Assembly: GCF_015706575.1 (NCBI RefSeq)
Contig: NW_024037076.1
Coordinates: 19,906,898-19,970,897 of the forward strand
Direction of reading: 5' to 3'
Length of the DNA: 64,000 nt
DNA from: Patiria miniata
Lineage: Eukaryota > Echinodermata > Asteroidea > Valvatida > Asterinidae
Shown in pieces: positions 12,501 to 19,472 of the stretch. A program made the position numbers and the translations under genes. Each line of letters starts with the position of its first letter. Position 1 is the stretch's first letter. Below the pieces are notes generated by a model, which did not search any database, was not told the origin of the DNA, and saw only the letters and a program-made list of their open reading frames with translations.

Positions 12501-15500
12501 TGTTAACAATGTTTATATTTTCCCAAAGTATTGTACTTCACAGCCAGTTTGGTGCATTGTATGTCGACATAAGAATCTGACTAATCTACTGACTTATTTG
12601 CAGATTCGCAAGGAGCACAGGAAGCGTTTCAGGTCCAACGCTGCCCCCAAGATTGTTGCGTTCCTCCAAAGATGCCATGTAAGTCATAAAACCCTGGCTA
12701 CTGCTCTTTCTAGAGTGCTTTTTTAGTACGAGGCTTGCCTGTTCATGTATGTAAATGTGCTGCTGGTTTCACATACTTTCATGTTACTCGTGTAGGGAAT
12801 AGTCTCTGGGTAAAGTGGATTTTACTTATTTCCATCCAATTACCACTACAATATGTTGTACAAACTTTTTTAGCCATTCTGAATGAATTGAATAGAGCTG
12901 TGCACGCTCTGAGACTAGCTTGATGAGGCTTACCTTGTCTTGTTTTGTTGTTGTTGCAGCACACAAGTTATCTACGTCGATTGCAGCAGCATCTGCCCAC
13001 CATGTCCCCCTTGGACTATTCCTGGCCTCCCTGCTCCGTCCTACACACCAAGGCACATAAACAACTCAAGGAAATCTTCATCAGATGGCGGGTGAGTCCA
13101 AAATACAAAACTTTGCCATTTCCTTTCTTTTAAAGTTACGAAGGATCATTTGCTTTTTGTGCAATTTTTTTTTCACATGTAAAGTAATAGTTCCTGAGCT
13201 CAACCGTCCAAAATCCTGCATCTCCCAGTGCTTTGATCATGGAGGTTAAAGTTAGACCAGTTGACGGAAAACTTTTTGTTGGGACATGTGTTCTTAGCAA
13301 GAATTGTCAAAATTGATCAACAGTTATTGAAAGTTTAAATTTAGGAAAGTCTCTTTCTTGATAAAAAGTTGCTGCAAACTGCAAACTGGACTGACCTGAC
13401 TTAAACAAATCTTAAAAGTTTGATAAAAGATATATAAATGAAATGTATGAAATAAATCAGATTATTAAACACAAATAAAAACAGTTGTGTGCTACATGTG
13501 ACGTGTGACATCCAAATATTTGTGGAAGTTGAGCTTGGAACGGAAAAAAAGCTTATTGATGATAAATGATAAGACTGATGTAGCATTTGGGTTCTGGATG
13601 AACCAAGATCAGTCGAAGAAACTATAATTCTTGTATTCCTGCCTCCCAGGCTAAGCAATATCGGAAGAGATTTGATGAGGCCACGAGGATGCGATTTGGG
13701 GAGAAAGTAACAGCAAGCATCCTCTTCAAGGATAAGAAGACCCTCTACCCTAAGAGGTAAAACTTACAGAAACTAACAGAAACACGATGACCCTTTGACA
13801 TTGATTGAGAGTTATCATAACTTTGGTAGTGAATGAATGAAGTCCTTATGCAGACCATTAAAGAACACAGTTGTTTATGAGATGTTTCCATAATTGAAGG
13901 AGGGACATATAGCCTTAGGGCCCTGTCACACTTCTGCGTATCCTAATTCCTTATGAGTTGCGCATTGACATTTTTTTCATATGCAGTCGTACGCACAATA
14001 CGCACCTCATATGCATCTCTATCGTTTTGTGTAGGTTTTATGTACGCAGATATATGCATGGTACGGTCCAGTACGCAGGATAGTTTTGGGCATGCACAAA
14101 ACTACGCTGCGTACGCTGTTACGCAGGTCATAAGTTATAAATACGCAGCGCATCGGTCCCGCATCGGTCGAGTGCGTTACGAGTACGCTATGTGTTCGTG
14201 ACGCATCCCGTCAGCATATGAGCTGCCTGTATTGGACGTATACATAGCGTACTTGCAGCACAGATGCAACGCACGCTGAACGGCGAGCGGCGGAAATGCG
14301 GCGGGAATACGCTCAGAAGTGCGTCAAGCATGCGGTCGGCATAAGTCGGGTGCGTCCGGAATACGCTCGGCATGCGCACTGCATACTGACCTATTCGCAG
14401 CCCGAAAAATAATGTTGTGCACTGCATACGCAACTCATACGCATCTCATACGCAATGGATGCGCTGAATTCGTTACTTGTACGCTAGATGTGCGTCGCAC
14501 ATAAGTCAAAGTGATCAAAACATTTAGACGTTAATTGAGCGTACGGCTGCGTATTGAAAATTTTTGATAAGGAACTCATAAGGAACTAGGATACGCAAAG
14601 GTGTGACGGGGCTAAACTTACAAGATAAGTTTGTGCATCTGTGTTTTGCAAGCTAAATGTTCTATGCACAATCACAAGGAGTACTTAGCTACTTAAGCTC
14701 AATGTTTGTAGTCTTCCCGTTAGTCTTTATGTTGTTAACTGGCTCAGATGTTTATAGGCAATTAACCAACTAAAGCCCGCCACACACATTTGCGATTTTA
14801 CCGGTTCACTGGATTATCGGGCCATCGGACGTACACATCGGAGAGGTGCGCGCTGAAAAATCGGACCGATCTGACCGTACACTGGGTGACCGGATGAAAT
14901 CAAACATGTTTGATTTGTTTCACATCCGATTTCACCAGATCCGATTTCCTTGGAAAGGTGTGTGGGCAGCACTCTGATTTCACCGAACGCAATATTTTTG
15001 TTAACCAATCAGATTCACGAAGGAAGTCACATGATTCAAAATTGACAGCTACAAGTTTGTCATCATGTGACTGGTCATCATGTGACTGGTCATCATGTGA
15101 CTGGTCATCATGTGACCGATTATAGAACGGAATGGGGCATGTGTCCATCAGGTGTTTAAATAACATTCATGATGATTGACTGATTGTGGTTTTAATGTAT
15201 TTTTAATGAATTTTACTTGGTATTTAAATCAATAGATTGGTGATGTATTAATATTTTTGATGAGCTTTTTTAGTGTATTTAGTGACATTTGTTTTATTAA
15301 CTTTGTAAAGCGCATTGAGATTGTGTCAATGATGTAATGCGCTATATAAGAATTAATTATTATTATTATTATTATTAATGTTGCAGTCTCTCGGTGAAAA
15401 AAAAACTGTACAGGTGAACTGGTAAACTGGTAAATCGGAACAGTGTGTGGCAGGCTTGAGAGGTTATTAATAGTGTGCAGGCTTTAGAAGTACTCAAGAT

Positions 15501-18500
15501 TTTATTTTTAAAAGACATGTCATTGTCATAAAGTGTTAAATGAGTAAGCAAGTAAGGAAAATTAGTTGGAAGGGAAAGAAAAAAAAACTAGCCAAGAAAG
15601 GAGGAAACATTCTGTTTGTCCAAACTGAATTGATGGGATCTGACAACAGTGTGTCCTGTGTGCGTATCCTTCTTACAGTGTGTCCAAGGTATTCCAGGGT
15701 GACTACGTACAGCTAAAGAAGAACGCCAAGTTCAACAAGACCTTCTCCGCAACCAACGACCAGCACGTGGTGTTTGCCGACGTCATTAACAAGATCAACA
15801 GAGGCAATGCAAAGGTATGGTAACACAGGCAATGCCGCAATAAAAACACCAGCAGTCCACATTCTGTAGACTTGTTTTGTAGAGAGTTTATGGGTGAACT
15901 CATACTCCATTTGAGAAAGTCTTGTGGAGTGCCGTGGCCTCGTGGTCTGGGGCATTGAATTCGTGGTCTGCGGGTAATTCTGCAGGTTGTGGGTTCGAGT
16001 CCAGCCTGCGGCTATAGTGCGTGTGCCCTTGGGCAAGGCACTATGTCACTCATTACTTCTCTCCACTCAGTGGTTTATTTTAGCTGCTTTGCGCCGAAAT
16101 GGCAGCATCGAGCTGTATACTCCCCAGGGAGCTGAGATTGTCTTTGGAATGTTTCATTGGCCCAATGAGCAGGGGTAATAATGATGAAGTGCCTTGAGCA
16201 CCAATACTGGTGGATACGTGCACTTTATAAATACGCATTGTTTGCCACTTTGTGAGGTTGCAGTCGTACATGAATCAATGAAAGTCATTTTCTTAACAAT
16301 ATAAATTAACTCCCAACACAGTTTTAAGACTTATAAGTTATGCAAGTTTTCTTAAGATTAAGATGCCAGTTGCACCTGATCAGTTTACCCATCTGTGTTG
16401 TGTGCTTACTTCCATCATAAAAAAATAGTGGTATTATGTTGAGGTTTAGATAATCCACTTTGGTCAAACACTGCTTGAATATCTGTGTGTTATAGTTTGT
16501 AAAGTGTTTCCCAGGTATTGATTTATGAGTGAGTTGAGTATCTTGTCCCTATTGTCGGTGCTGACACTTGTTTACTTTATTTTTCTCATCAAAACTTCCC
16601 ATACCCTGAAAATAAAGAAAACTAAAGGAATGAAAAGTGTTATCGAGAAGTCTATCGTGAACCTCGTTAGTTCCATTTGAAGAAATAAGTAATACCGACA
16701 GAGTGTTAGCTTTGTTTTCTTCATGTTTTTTTTTCACTTTAATTTTTCATTTCTCCTGCGCAGATGCATTCCCAGCTGTTTGTCCTAACCACCAGCTCTT
16801 TCCTCATGATGGATCAGAAGACACTAGCCCTCAAGAGTCGTATTCCCCTGGCTGATGTAGCTGGCTTTACCGTCAGTCCTTACAGCGATGGCATCGTCGT
16901 CTTGCACTTACAAAAGGTAAGCAGATCTGTCTTGTCTGTCTGACTTTCTTATGGATAACTAACACTCTTTCCCTCAGTGTGAAATAAGATTTTGTTGCAA
17001 GTTTAAAGTCTCAAGGTTTTGCAAGTCTGTCAAAGAATTAATTGCCCTGAACCATTTGTTTCTGCACTGCCCCAAACTGTCCTGCCTGTTACTCCCTATA
17101 CAGCCCCAAAACGGCCTCAGCACTTCATGGTTTTATGGATTCATTACGGAATAAATACAATGTAATACAATCTAATACAATCTAATACAAGTTCGAATGA
17201 GGTAATAAGGCAGGATTGAAACAATGTGTAATTAAACAAGTTTGTTGTGTCCCAATACAGTCAAAAACTGCCTCAGCGCTTCATGGTTTTATGGATTCAT
17301 CACGGAATAAATACAGCGTCTTACAATGTAATACAATGTAATACAATGTAATACAATGTAATACAATCTAATACAAGTTCGAATGGGGTGATAAGACGGG
17401 ATTGAAACAATGTGTAATTAAAAAAGTTTGTTGTATTCTCCAGTTACAAAAGACTGATCCATGACGTTTGACCAATCACAACCTTGATTTATGTTGGACA
17501 TGCGTGCACAAAAGTCTGACATGCGTGCACGCGGGTATGATGTGCACGGCTGGAACATGCAGTGTGGCATCGGAGAGGCACACGTGTTGTTTCCTCATGT
17601 GCGCAGTGGGCGGGGCTTAACGGATCGGTCTATTGCAACATCAACTTATCAGCACAAAAAGTAGAACAACAACAGAAACAGTCAATATCTTTATTTGGCC
17701 TGGTTTGGTTTTTTGTTTTTGCCAATATCCTAGATGGGTAAACTTCAAACTCATTCTGTTAAAAACCAATTCACAGTGTGAGGCATGATCGATAATATAT
17801 TTCTTGGGTGTGTCACTGCCTATGAATTGAAACTATTGAAAGCCAGTCATCGGGTTGCTTTCAAGTTCATTTCTAAGATAGAATTACTGCTGAGAAGTGC
17901 AACTGTGTGTCACAATTTGCAAAAGATTTTATCTTTTTTTGACTTGGTTTGCCATTCCAGGGAAGTGAGCATACCAAGAAAGGGGATTTTGTGATTGTGA
18001 CCGACAAATCTATTGAGCTGGTCACCAAGTTCCAGCGGAGTATCCGAACCGTGACCAATCAAGATGTACAAGTCAAGGTGACCGACAGGTATGTAACTGT
18101 TATCCTTGCTGCCTGTGTTGGAATCCGCACGGGTCAACAAGGGATACCGTGTCATGTCATGTCTTGTCCTGTCTTGTCATATCTTGTCATATATCTTGTC
18201 ATATCATGTCATATTGTGTCATATAATGTCATACTGAAGCAAACCAGTGCGCTTTTGCTCTGTGCCCCTTTTTTATCAGCGCTCCCCATTGGAAATATGG
18301 CACGAGCCCCCCCCCCCCCCACCCCACCCCACCCCCACCCCACCCCACCCCACCTATTGATTTTTGGAGGCCTACCTGTCCGGAGAAAATAACCGGTCTA
18401 CATTTCAGCACGCCTCCCTGAAAAAAAATTCTGGATCCACCCTGCTAGCCCCCCAAAATATTGGCTCTAGAACCGCCTCTGTTGTGTGTGGTTCTGAGAA

Positions 18501-19032
18501 GAACCATTAATTTGACATTACAAAAGGAGAAAGGAAGGAGAAATGAAGAGAAATACAGCACAGTTTATAGTATTACTACACATCTATTGTCGCTTTCTTG
18601 AGGTTAATTGATTTGCTGATTTTAGTTTCATAACACTAAATTTTTTGGCAATCACCATTCAAAAGTTGACTTTTCAACTAATTATTTTCATCCTTTTCAA
18701 GCCCATATGTCTGTATTTATGTTGATCACCCTTTGACAAATTTGCAAAATATTCTTTTCAAATTTCATTTATTTAAGATATTAACAATAATGCTCAATGG
18801 ATTTTGTGGCTGTTCCTCTTTTATTTTTTAAAGACAAATCGACAAGTTACGTAAAACAAAAGGTTTTCCAGGAAACAGTCAGTATTTGTCATTTCCCATT
18901 ATCTTGAACAGATTCCCATTGAACTTCAACGGTACCCGTGTGCAGGCTACCGTCTGCACGCAAGACGCCAACGTATCAAACCCCCACCCCTCCATCAAGC
19001 GGAAAGGCGCCAAGCTTGAAATCATGGCCTAA
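383..19032 (+). CDS. MYO1B: Unconventional myosin Ib-type (MYO1A/B) heavy chain, 3' 18 exons, N-terminus outside window
   Basis: Join of 383-530, 2043-2251, 2997-3062, 4267-4434, 5394-5588, 7686-7856, 8504-8569, 8878-8945, 9241-9457, 10223-10372, 11158-11313, 12604-12678, 12960-13091, 13650-13756, 15679-15814, 16764-16916, 17961-18088 and 18912-19032. All junctions are GT-AG and keep frame, giving 821 residues plus TAA. Seen: motor motifs [34 protein letters not shown] and [12 protein letters not shown]; then four IQ-like motifs (about residues 440-555); then a basic TH1 tail ending [11 protein letters not shown]. Known of the family: class I myosins are single-headed, calmodulin-binding actin motors whose TH1 tail binds acidic phospholipids, linking membranes to actin. 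The fragment aligns with MYO1B from memory along its whole length. Vertebrate MYO1B is about 1,100 residues, so roughly 300 N-terminal residues (P-loop, switch I) lie before base 1. MYO1A versus MYO1B cannot be separated; a pre-duplication orthologue is likely. Confidence 0.95.
579..740. repeat. Snap-back hairpin element 1
   Basis: An inverted repeat of about 162 bp. Outer ends CAAATATTGAATGC and GCATTCAGTATTTG pair. Arms run through TAAAACTAGCCTC and GTGATCCATGGA to a loop containing GAGGCGAAGCCGAG. A few mismatches. Intronic in MYO1B. Confidence 0.85.
1050..1370. repeat. Dispersed repeat, related to 17455-17625
   Basis: Shares the series GCGTGCACG, TATGATGTGCAC, GGCATYGGARAG, GACACACG/GGCACACG and CAGTGGGCGGGGC with 17455-17625 in the same orientation, diverged. 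Class unknown. Confidence 0.55.
1937..2003 (+). repeat. tRNA-like / SINE head fragment
   Basis: Contains the A-box-like TAGCTCAGTTGG and the degenerate B-box GGTTCATACTC at tRNA spacing. It does not close a full acceptor stem and carries no normal anticodon arm that I could fold, so it is read as a SINE or tRNA pseudogene. It ends 40 bases before the MYO1B exon at 2043. Confidence 0.55.
2043..2251 (+). CDS. MYO1B: MYO1B exon: motor, 50K region
   Basis: Acceptor AG at 2041-2042, donor GTAGGT at 2252; leaves phase 0. Encodes [20 protein letters not shown], the conserved helix before the relay region, ending [11 protein letters not shown] tRNA-like SINE fragment ends only about 40 bases before the acceptor. 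Confidence 0.92.
2252..2996. other. MYO1B intron, nothing specific seen
   Basis: Intron DNA with a pyrimidine tract before the acceptor at 2997; no ORF or repeat that I can name. Confidence 0.4.
2997..3062 (+). CDS. MYO1B: MYO1B exon: switch II
   Basis: A 22-codon phase-0 exon between CAACAG and GTAAAT. It carries [14 protein letters not shown], the switch II loop (DxxGxE-type) of the myosin active site, preceded by the basic stretch KIGGRKK. Confidence 0.95.
3698..3855. mobile_element. Short TTAA-flanked MITE (piggyBac-like)
   Basis: TTAA at both ends (3698-3701 and 3852-3855), with inner ends CCCATTAGCAC and the reverse complement of CCCTTTAGTCA. 158 bp. Contains three copies of the decamer TGTATTACAT at 3714-3743. 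Related copies: 54700-54787 and the 17.1-kb region. Confidence 0.7.
3965..4215 (+). repeat. tRNA-derived SINE
   Basis: B-box GGTTCAAATCC near 4016; a unique body; 3' tail of ATACAG repeats after AATAAACAG. Lies between two MYO1B exons. Confidence 0.6.
4267..4434 (+). CDS. MYO1B: MYO1B exon: relay helix
   Basis: Phase-0 exon of 56 codons after TTTCAG. Encodes [20 protein letters not shown] and [18 protein letters not shown] (relay helix and loop). The donor is the unusual GTTGGC; no GTRAG alternative keeps frame with the next exon. Confidence 0.93.
4463..4785 (+). mobile_element. Full-length tRNA-derived SINE with perfect target duplication
   Basis: A-box TGGCCTAGTGG at 4488-4498, B-box GGTTCGAATCC at 4532-4542, then the body with TTGGGCAAGGCACTTCACCC. 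Flanked by the identical 15-mer TTCTGTCCAAATCAG at 4463-4477 and 4771-4785. The body shares GGGCAAGGCACT with the SINE at 15.9 kb and a variant with the one at 50.7 kb. Confidence 0.85.
5394..5588 (+). CDS. MYO1B: MYO1B exon: lower 50K
   Basis: Phase-0 exon of 65 codons, acceptor CAG at 5391-5393, donor GTACAA at 5589. Encodes [18 protein letters not shown] and ends FRLQHYAGA, the conserved segment ahead of the TEDS-region sequence. Confidence 0.94.
6171..6632. mobile_element. 462-bp MITE, copy 1
   Basis: Perfect 13-bp terminal inverted repeats ATTCATAAATACC / GGTATTTATGAAT. A second copy of exactly the same length and about 94-95 % identity is at 48367-48828. It carries a chance ORF, with no known protein. 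Confidence 0.85.
6633..6797. repeat. Snap-back hairpin element 2
   Basis: A 165-bp inverted repeat. The inner 50-bp arms (6659-6708 and 6722-6771) are perfectly complementary around a 13-base loop TCGCCTCCGGCTC. The outer ends GGGAATAAATATG and CACACATTTATTCCC also pair. Confidence 0.9.
7686..7856 (+). CDS. MYO1B: MYO1B exon: TEDS region and loop 2
   Basis: Phase-0 exon of 57 codons beginning [20 protein letters not shown] and ending with the surface loop [10 protein letters not shown] (loop 2, actin contact). Donor GTGGGT. Confidence 0.94.
8504..8569 (+). CDS. MYO1B: MYO1B exon: PNYIRCIK helix
   Basis: A 22-codon phase-0 exon, [20 protein letters not shown] then IK, matching the strictly conserved class I motor segment before the SH region. 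Acceptor TTTTCAG, donor GTATGA. Confidence 0.94.
8878..8945 (+). CDS. MYO1B: MYO1B exon: SH helix start
   Basis: Encodes [23 protein letters not shown]. Leaves phase 2 into the next exon, which starts with G of the same Gly codon. Donor GTAAGA. Confidence 0.93.
9241..9457 (+). CDS. MYO1B: MYO1B exon: converter domain
   Basis: Encodes [20 protein letters not shown], then the converter ([13 protein letters not shown]) ending at the lever-arm junction. Leaves phase 0; donor GTAAGT. Human MYO1B has Leu where LMENV has Met, as far as I recall. Confidence 0.95.
9458..10222. other. MYO1B intron, nothing specific seen
   Basis: No exon or recognisable repeat; only scattered TCCTCCRAAATCC motifs after the donor. 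Confidence 0.35.
10223..10372 (+). CDS. MYO1B: MYO1B exon: IQ motifs 1-2
   Basis: Phase-0 exon of 50 codons. Encodes [20 protein letters not shown] (start of IQ1, with RGWKAY) and the start of IQ2 ([12 protein letters not shown]). IQ motifs bind calmodulin light chains and form the lever arm. Confidence 0.92.
11158..11313 (+). CDS. MYO1B: MYO1B exon: IQ motifs 2-4
   Basis: Phase-0 exon of 52 codons: end of IQ2, IQ3 ([18 protein letters not shown]) and the first half of IQ4 ([11 protein letters not shown]). In mammals the MYO1B IQ exons are alternatively spliced. Here the IQ block is in two full-length exons plus a small one, and no tandem exon duplicates are visible. Confidence 0.92.
11509..11899. 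mobile_element. Candidate MITE with short inverted ends
   Basis: GGTTCCCAGTCA and the reverse complement of TGATGGGAATCC form imperfect ends. The interior is rich in GGAAATTTCAGGGAAA-type purine runs. Flanked by similar GTATTGCACGGACTGGTTCA sequence on both sides. Confidence 0.45.
12165..12310 (+). repeat. SINE fragment
   Basis: Shares GGCAAGACACTTTACTACAA, TTGCCTCTC and CCAATCTCAAGCTACTGCA with the SINE at 50651-50945; the promoter head is missing or too decayed. Confidence 0.55.
12604..12678 (+). CDS. MYO1B: MYO1B exon: end of IQ4
   Basis: A 25-codon phase-0 exon: [20 protein letters not shown] then LQRCH, matching the vertebrate segment REYRKFFRANAGKKIYEF that links the lever arm to TH1. 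Donor GTAAGT. Confidence 0.92.
12960..13091 (+). CDS. MYO1B: MYO1B exon: start of TH1 tail
   Basis: A 44-codon phase-0 exon containing [19 protein letters not shown] and LKEIFIRWR, corresponding to the SPIDKNWP segment of vertebrate MYO1B. Donor GTGAGT. Confidence 0.92.
13650..13756 (+). CDS. MYO1B: MYO1B exon: TH1
   Basis: Encodes [20 protein letters not shown] and [12 protein letters not shown] (Ser split over the junction). Leaves phase 2. Matches the ELFKDKKALYPSS region of TH1. Confidence 0.92.
13915..14615. mobile_element. MITE with long inverted ends and TACGCA-rich core
   Basis: Ends TTAGGGCCCTGTCACAC and GTGTGACGGGGCTAA are inverted, and pairing continues through CTGCGTATCCTAATTCCTTA / TAAGGAACTAGGATACGCA. 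The 700-bp interior is unusually dense in TACGC/GCGTA/ATGCG words. Intronic in MYO1B. Confidence 0.8.
15059..15118 (+). repeat. Four tandem copies of a 15-mer
   Basis: GTCATCATGTGACTG repeated four times; the last unit ends ACCG. Confidence 0.9.
15290..15376 (+). repeat. LINE/SINE-type 3' tail
   Basis: TTGTAAAGCGCATTGAGA, GCGCTATATAAG and (ATT)n, the tail common to L2/CR1-mobilised elements; a similar tail is at 58030-58112. Confidence 0.55.
15679..15814 (+). CDS. MYO1B: MYO1B exon: TH1
   Basis: Encodes [20 protein letters not shown] and [16 protein letters not shown], the TH1 segment equivalent to AEVVNKINRANGK in vertebrates. Leaves phase 0. Confidence 0.93.
15926..16245 (+). repeat. tRNA-derived SINE
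   Basis: A-box TGGCCTCGTGG at 15935-15945, B-box GGTTCGAGTCC at 15992-16002, body with CCTTGGGCAAGGCACTATG, GCATCGAGCTGTATACTCCC and CCCAATGAGCAGGGGTAATA. The same family occurs inverted at 57290-57560. Confidence 0.75.
16764..16916 (+). CDS. MYO1B: MYO1B exon: TH1
   Basis: A 51-codon phase-0 exon: [20 protein letters not shown], then the PH-like strand [20 protein letters not shown]. This part of TH1 folds as a PH-like lipid-binding module in other class I myosins. Confidence 0.93.
17101..17435 (+). repeat. Tandem duplication of a ~160-bp unit with decamer minisatellite
   Basis: Units start at 17101 and 17258 (CAGYCMAAAACKGCCTCAGC). Each contains TTCATGGTTTTATGGATTCA, a run of the decamer AATACAATGT (four to five copies at 17321-17376) and TTGAAACAATGTGTAATTAA. 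Confidence 0.85.
17455..17625. repeat. Dispersed repeat, related to 1050-1370
   Basis: Shares TATGATGTGCACRGCT and GCAGTGGGCGGGGC with the copy near the start of the window. Confidence 0.55.
17961..18088 (+). CDS. MYO1B: MYO1B exon: TH1
   Basis: Encodes [20 protein letters not shown] and [20 protein letters not shown], leaving phase 2. Matches EGSEAASKGDFLFSSDHLIE of vertebrate MYO1B. Confidence 0.93.
18155..18240 (+). repeat. Degenerate TGTCATATC simple repeat
   Basis: Runs of TGTCATGTC / TGTCATATC; followed at 18308-18355 by a C-run and CCCCA repeats. Confidence 0.8.
18912..19032 (+). CDS. MYO1B: MYO1B terminal coding exon
   Basis: Acceptor AG at 18910-18911; stop TAA at 19030-19032. Encodes [17 protein letters not shown] and the basic C-terminus [13 protein letters not shown], the counterpart of CKRKNNRLLEVAVP. 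Confidence 0.94.
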
Positions 19033-19289
19033 TGCGACAACAGGTAAACGTACGAGAACAAAGTGAACCTGACGCTTACTCCCACAGATAAACCCTGAAG
19101 GCTAGTGGTTCTCTGGTTCGGAAAGATGCCACATGTATTCCTGGTCAGTTGACCCCAGCTTCAAGCTCCATACCTGACTATTTTGTGAAGAAAACTCGGA
19201 TGTCTCAGCGTACAGCAGTATTAACAAGCTGAAATGCTGGTAGCCAACTTGACTCTGTCTGGCGCCCTCACAGGAGTTTAATCGCAAAG

Positions 19290-19295
19290 AATAAA
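19290..19295 (+). promoter_or_regulatory. MYO1B: Possible proximal MYO1B poly(A) signal
   Basis: AATAAA about 258 bases after the stop codon. No clear GT-rich element directly follows, so it is the weaker candidate. Confidence 0.3.
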
Positions 19296-19448
19296 AATGT
19301 GTAATTATGAAATTTCGTCAGTGAAAGGGCAAAACCAAATTATTTAAAAAATATTTACCCCCCAAACTATCTCTGTTTTTTGTTTATAGTTTAGAGCTAC
19401 ACAATCTATATTTAGGTTTTTTTGAGATGTCTTAATTTTTTTTTTTGT

Positions 19449-19472
19449 GGGGGGGGGGGGGGGGGGGGGGGA
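19449..19472 (+). repeat. Poly(G) run
   Basis: An uninterrupted run of about 24 G after a T-run, in the MYO1B 3' region. Length is prone to sequencing error. Confidence 0.85.

Larger units (their letters stand above)
14773..15457. mobile_element. MITE with AAGCCYGCCACACAC ends
   Basis: Left end AAGCCCGCCACACAC, right end GTGTGTGGCAGGCTT; the arms continue through GATTTTACCGGTTCAC / GTGAACTGGTAAAC. Inside are a 15-bp tandem repeat and a LINE-like tail ending in ATT repeats, so it is probably composite. Confidence 0.75.

Noticed and set aside
15059..15118. CRISPR or binding-site array
   Set aside because: Four head-to-tail 15-mers without spacers inside a MITE; an ordinary minisatellite.
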